Shown in pieces: positions 61,477-64,000 of a DNA stretch of 64,000 bases. Position 1 is the stretch's first letter; each line of letters begins with the position of its first letter. The stretch covers positions 1-64,000 of the forward strand of contig JBBQVY010000001.1 of NCBI GenBank assembly GCA_038211085.1, read 5' to 3'. This stretch comes from Segetibacter sp038211085 (GTDB taxonomy: Bacteria; Bacteroidota; Bacteroidia; Chitinophagales; Chitinophagaceae). The notes under the pieces are model-generated. The model was not told the origin of the DNA. It saw nothing but the letters and a program-made list of their open reading frames with translations, and did no database searches. The translations under genes and the position numbers were made by a program.

Positions 61477-62628
61477 TTATCTAAACAGTTCCTGTAGTGC
61501 AGCCTTCATAAAAACCTTTGATGGAACACTGCCCATTATGTTTAACTCATCCTCCAAAGAGCTTTCGTTATCCAAAAAACGTAATACCCTCGCAGGTTCA
61601 TTTTTCTTAAACAAGTCGGCAAACACCCGGTCTCCACCCAGTTTGTTATGAGTTAAAATATTCAGAAGTGTACTATCGTATAACCTGAACCTTTTATCAA
61701 ACAAACCAGTATTACTGATGGGTTTTTCGTTCTTCAATAAATGTTCAGTAATCCTTTTTGCATGCTTTTGGATGAAATTAAAAGTATACCCACTGCTTGC
61801 TTTAGTTTGTCCACCTGCGGTACCAACATTAATAATCCTGCCTTCATGGGTAGGGAAATTGATATTCGTCATTGGGATGATGCCAAATTCTTCTTCGATT
61901 ATTTTATACTCTGCTAAAGATAAAAATTGACGGATATAATCACCTAAGGCTATATCATATTCCTGCCTGGGTAAAGTATCGCCGGTAAATAAAGTATATT
62001 CTACAAGGGCTCTATTTGGCGATAAGGGCAATACATAAACAAAGGTAGTACCATGCTTTTGGCTAACTCTAAAATCCATTAATGTTGCCTTACCATCTTC
62101 AAAAACAGGCTCCGTGGTTTCAATCAACCAGCCTTTAAAATGTTGAAGTAAATAATATTTTTCTTTCGGTACAGAGGGCTGATGAAACATAATACTATTG
62201 AACACATAATCAGCCTGGAAGGATTCGCCATCAACAATAACCCGTGCTGTACTTACATCGTTTGCAAGGGCCTCAACATTGCCGGTCGCAAAACCAATAT
62301 TGGGTCTTGATGCTGCTTTATCCAACACATAGTTATAAAAATCTATACCCCTTATCATTTTATAGGTGTAGGGCTGCAGATGTAAAAGACCTGAATAATA
62401 ATTGGAATAAAAGTGCACCTGCTTCCAGCTATGATGAACTATCGGCTCAAAAAGGCCAGGTTGCTGCTCCCAAAAACACCAGGTGCGATCGTTGACATTT
62501 TTCTTTTCTTTATCTACCATCAGGATGGACTTATTATCAAATGCCTTGTTGTGCATAAGGTTCATTAACAAGCTTAAACCTGCCGCACCTGAACCACATA
62601 TAATATAATCGTACGTTTTCAATAACAA
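61477..62628 (-). CDS. Lycopene cyclase, TTG start
   Basis: The 383-residue flavoprotein begins with YDYIICGSGAAGLSLLMNLM, the FAD/NAD-binding motif, and has NDRTWCFWE, SLSPNRALVEYTLFTGDTL-like (LSPNRALVEYTLFTGDTL) and IINVGTAGGQTKASSGYTF, all typical of the CrtY/CrtL group. No ATG lies upstream of the binding motif and an in-frame stop precedes, so TTG 62628 (or TTG 62622) must be used. It cyclises lycopene ends to beta-ionone rings for beta-carotene or zeaxanthin. No other carotenoid gene is in the window. It is followed by the PfkB kinase gene. Confidence 0.9.
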   Translation of the reverse strand: MLLKTYDYIICGSGAAGLSLLMNLMHNKAFDNKSILMVDKEKKNVNDRTWCFWEQQPGLFEPIVHHSWKQVHFYSNYYSGLLHLQPYTYKMIRGIDFYNYVLDKAASRPNIGFATGNVEALANDVSTARVIVDGESFQADYVFNSIMFHQPSVPKEKYYLLQHFKGWLIETTEPVFEDGKATLMDFRVSQKHGTTFVYVLPLSPNRALVEYTLFTGDTLPRQEYDIALGDYIRQFLSLAEYKIIEEEFGIIPMTNINFPTHEGRIINVGTAGGQTKASSGYTFNFIQKHAKRITEHLLKNEKPISNTGLFDKRFRLYDSTLLNILTHNKLGGDRVFADLFKKNEPARVLRFLDNESSLEDELNIMGSVPSKVFMKAALQELFR

Positions 62629-62705
62629 TATTTATCAATTTTAAAGTTAAGGCTACTGGTATAAGCCACGGCAAATGTTTTTGATCACCAATTTTTTATT
62701 CAATG

Positions 62706-62740
62706 AAAACGCCGCTAACTATAAAGAAAAGCGGCGCTTA
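62706..62740 (-). terminator. Hairpin after the cut TonB receptor gene
   Basis: AGCGCCGCT...AGCGGCGT pairs around an AT-rich loop, 21 bp past the stop at 62761, followed by TTTTC on the minus strand. The flanking A/T runs could also allow it to act on the other strand. Confidence 0.6.
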
Positions 62741-62760
62741 AAAAAATACTGTAAGGTTGG

Positions 62761-64000
62761 TTAGTTAAAAAGATACCTGATACCTAACTGACCTTGCCAA
62801 CGCGATAAAATATTTGTATTATCCTGGAAGCTGTTTGTAAAAGGAATTTGATTAGTAGCATCCTGGTATATGAAAGAATAACGTGGTTTACCCAAATTTG
62901 CATCGCCAGGTGCTGTAACCAATCCTTCATATTTAAGGAAACTGGCAGCATTCTGACTTGAATTAAATGGAGTAGCAAATGTTTTTGCAATACCCCAATT
63001 CTTGCTTACAAAGTTGCCTACATTAATCATGTCAAACGTAACACGTAATGTATGCTTGGTCTTTCCTTTCTGAATGTAGAAATCCTGGGTAACATTCATA
63101 TCCAGATGTTTGAAGATAGGCAGCACTACTGCATTACGCTCAGCAACCTGCCCTCTATGTGTACTCATATAGAGATCCTGGTTGATAAAGTTGTTTAACT
63201 GGCCCCATATCTGGTTTGGAGTACGGGTGTCTGTAATGGTTCCACCTCCTGTATTAACAGGCACCAATACAATTTCGCTTTGGTTTTGGGGAATGTAGAT
63301 CAGGTCGTTGTTTCCACCGGTACCATCATTGTTAACATCACCACTGTATGTATAAGAACCTGCACTTGAAAAACCACTGGTTGAAGGTGCTGCTTCAAAC
63401 ACAAAACCTACGGATGTTGCGTAGTTCTTACCATATGCAAAACGGTAACTTGACTGGCCAATGATCCTGTATGGCTGATAAAAGTTGGCATAACCCAATT
63501 CTGCTGCATTTGGATCGCTGCTAACCGGGCGATCTCTCCAGTTGCTTGCAGCAATAGAACCACCGTCATTCAAACTTCTAACTCTGCTGTAGGTATAGGC
63601 CACACTATAAAACATTTTAGGAGTAGAGCGTTGTAATTGAAAAGTCAATATTTCAGAATGTCCTTTGCTATAATTCTTCATTAAAATAGCATTGGTAATA
63701 TTAGGACTGCTAACTGAATTTCCACCCTGTGCAGCAGGTATGCTACCATAAATACGGTTTGTATTATACCTGATCCTGTTATCTGGACCCACCAAAGCGG
63801 TACCGGTTGCCGGAAGGTTTACATTCTCAAAATTTACAGCATGCAAGTCTTTGGAGTAAGAGAACTCAGCTGTGAAAATAAAATCGTGTGGCAATTTTTG
63901 ATCGACAGCCAAACTTGTTTTTAACACCTGCGGATATTTGAAATCCTTATCGGTAAACACAAGGTTGTAAGATTTATTTTCACCACCTGTGGGGCGATTA
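62761..64000 (-). CDS. TonB-dependent receptor (Oar-like), C-terminal part, cut by window edge
   Basis: The frame is open through the right edge (NRPTGGENKSYNLVFTDKDF precedes the first internal GTG), so the start lies beyond 64000 and about 413 residues are visible. The segment is a barrel: FKYPQVLKTSLAVDQKLPH, FIFTAEFSYSKDLHAVNFEN, VAYTYSRVRSLNDGG and the end WQGQLGIRYLFN with a terminal hydrophobic strand. TLRVTFDMINVGNFVSKNWG and ERNAVVLPIFKHLDMNVTQD are typical of the Oar/TonB-related barrel family. It should sit in the outer membrane and import a substrate, unknown here. A terminator follows, so it is the last gene of its unit. Confidence 0.88.
   Translation of the reverse strand, partial: NRPTGGENKSYNLVFTDKDFKYPQVLKTSLAVDQKLPHDFIFTAEFSYSKDLHAVNFENVNLPATGTALVGPDNRIRYNTNRIYGSIPAAQGGNSVSSPNITNAILMKNYSKGHSEILTFQLQRSTPKMFYSVAYTYSRVRSLNDGGSIAASNWRDRPVSSDPNAAELGYANFYQPYRIIGQSSYRFAYGKNYATSVGFVFEAAPSTSGFSSAGSYTYSGDVNNDGTGGNNDLIYIPQNQSEIVLVPVNTGGGTITDTRTPNQIWGQLNNFINQDLYMSTHRGQVAERNAVVLPIFKHLDMNVTQDFYIQKGKTKHTLRVTFDMINVGNFVSKNWGIAKTFATPFNSSQNAASFLKYEGLVTAPGDANLGKPRYSFIYQDATNQIPFTNSFQDNTNILSRWQGQLGIRYLFN

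Overview
The window comes from a member of the Bacteroidota, most likely Chitinophagaceae or a close relative (inference from gene families, not a search). The evidence is type IX secretion genes (a PorP/SprF-like protein and a DUF5103 plug protein), a TamL-type lipoprotein of the Omp85 family, a DUF1800/DUF1501 pair, ECF sigma factor operons, TonB-dependent receptors, TAnnTTTG-type promoter boxes and the lack of strong Shine-Dalgarno sites. The DNA is moderately AT-rich by eye. I see no prophage, no CRISPR array, no rRNA operon and no intact insertion sequence. Both window ends cut genes.

Layout. 1-5.1 kb: secreted cell-surface proteins, one with four tandem 113-131-residue repeats, facing a PorP/SprF-like gene. 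5.1-5.8 kb: repeat-rich spacer. 5.8-12.9 kb: POT peptide transporter, DUF1569, DUF1501/DUF1800 pair, AlkB-like monooxygenase, Bax inhibitor-1. 13.1-19.1 kb: fused gamma/alpha subunit of a 2-oxoacid:ferredoxin oxidoreductase with no adjacent beta gene, nadB, and ispG carrying an in-frame palindromic repeat. 19.2-23.1 kb: class D beta-lactamase followed by BatB- and BatC-like genes, then kbl. 23.3-26.2 kb: small protein and an ECF sigma / candidate anti-sigma / outer-membrane barrel operon. 26.2-32.3 kb: 40-residue protein, PAS/HisKA protein, a 721-residue secreted protein with a possible His/Cys dyad, a response regulator/histidine kinase pair separated by a MITE-like element, and the SRP RNA. 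32.3-40.2 kb: T9SS plug protein, LolC/E-type permease, oxidoreductase, TrmH, TamL. 40.3-43.7 kb: LpxH-like phosphoesterase, glycosyltransferase and GH1 operon. 44-50.2 kb: TonB receptor plus lipoprotein facing a DUF47/PiT phosphate operon. 50.2-54.3 kb: galE, polysaccharide deacetylase, second ECF sigma operon. 54.3-59.4 kb: CvpA-CAP fusion, cobalamin riboswitch with btuB and a PP-loop ATPase, MarC, tRNA-Arg(CCG). 59.4-64 kb: two small proteins, an unassigned terminator that may end a small RNA, PfkB kinase with lycopene cyclase, and a cut TonB receptor.

How genes work together. Envelope biology dominates: outer-membrane assembly (TamL), type IX export, lipoprotein trafficking, lipid A-type chemistry and TonB import of cobalamin and possibly phosphorus compounds. 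The clearest regulated unit is the cobalamin riboswitch in front of btuB. The most unusual sequence features are non-coding: a palindromic element inside ispG, inverted-repeat elements without transposase, and degenerate roughly 7-bp repeat tracts between genes, one of which forms the end of the GH1 coding sequence.
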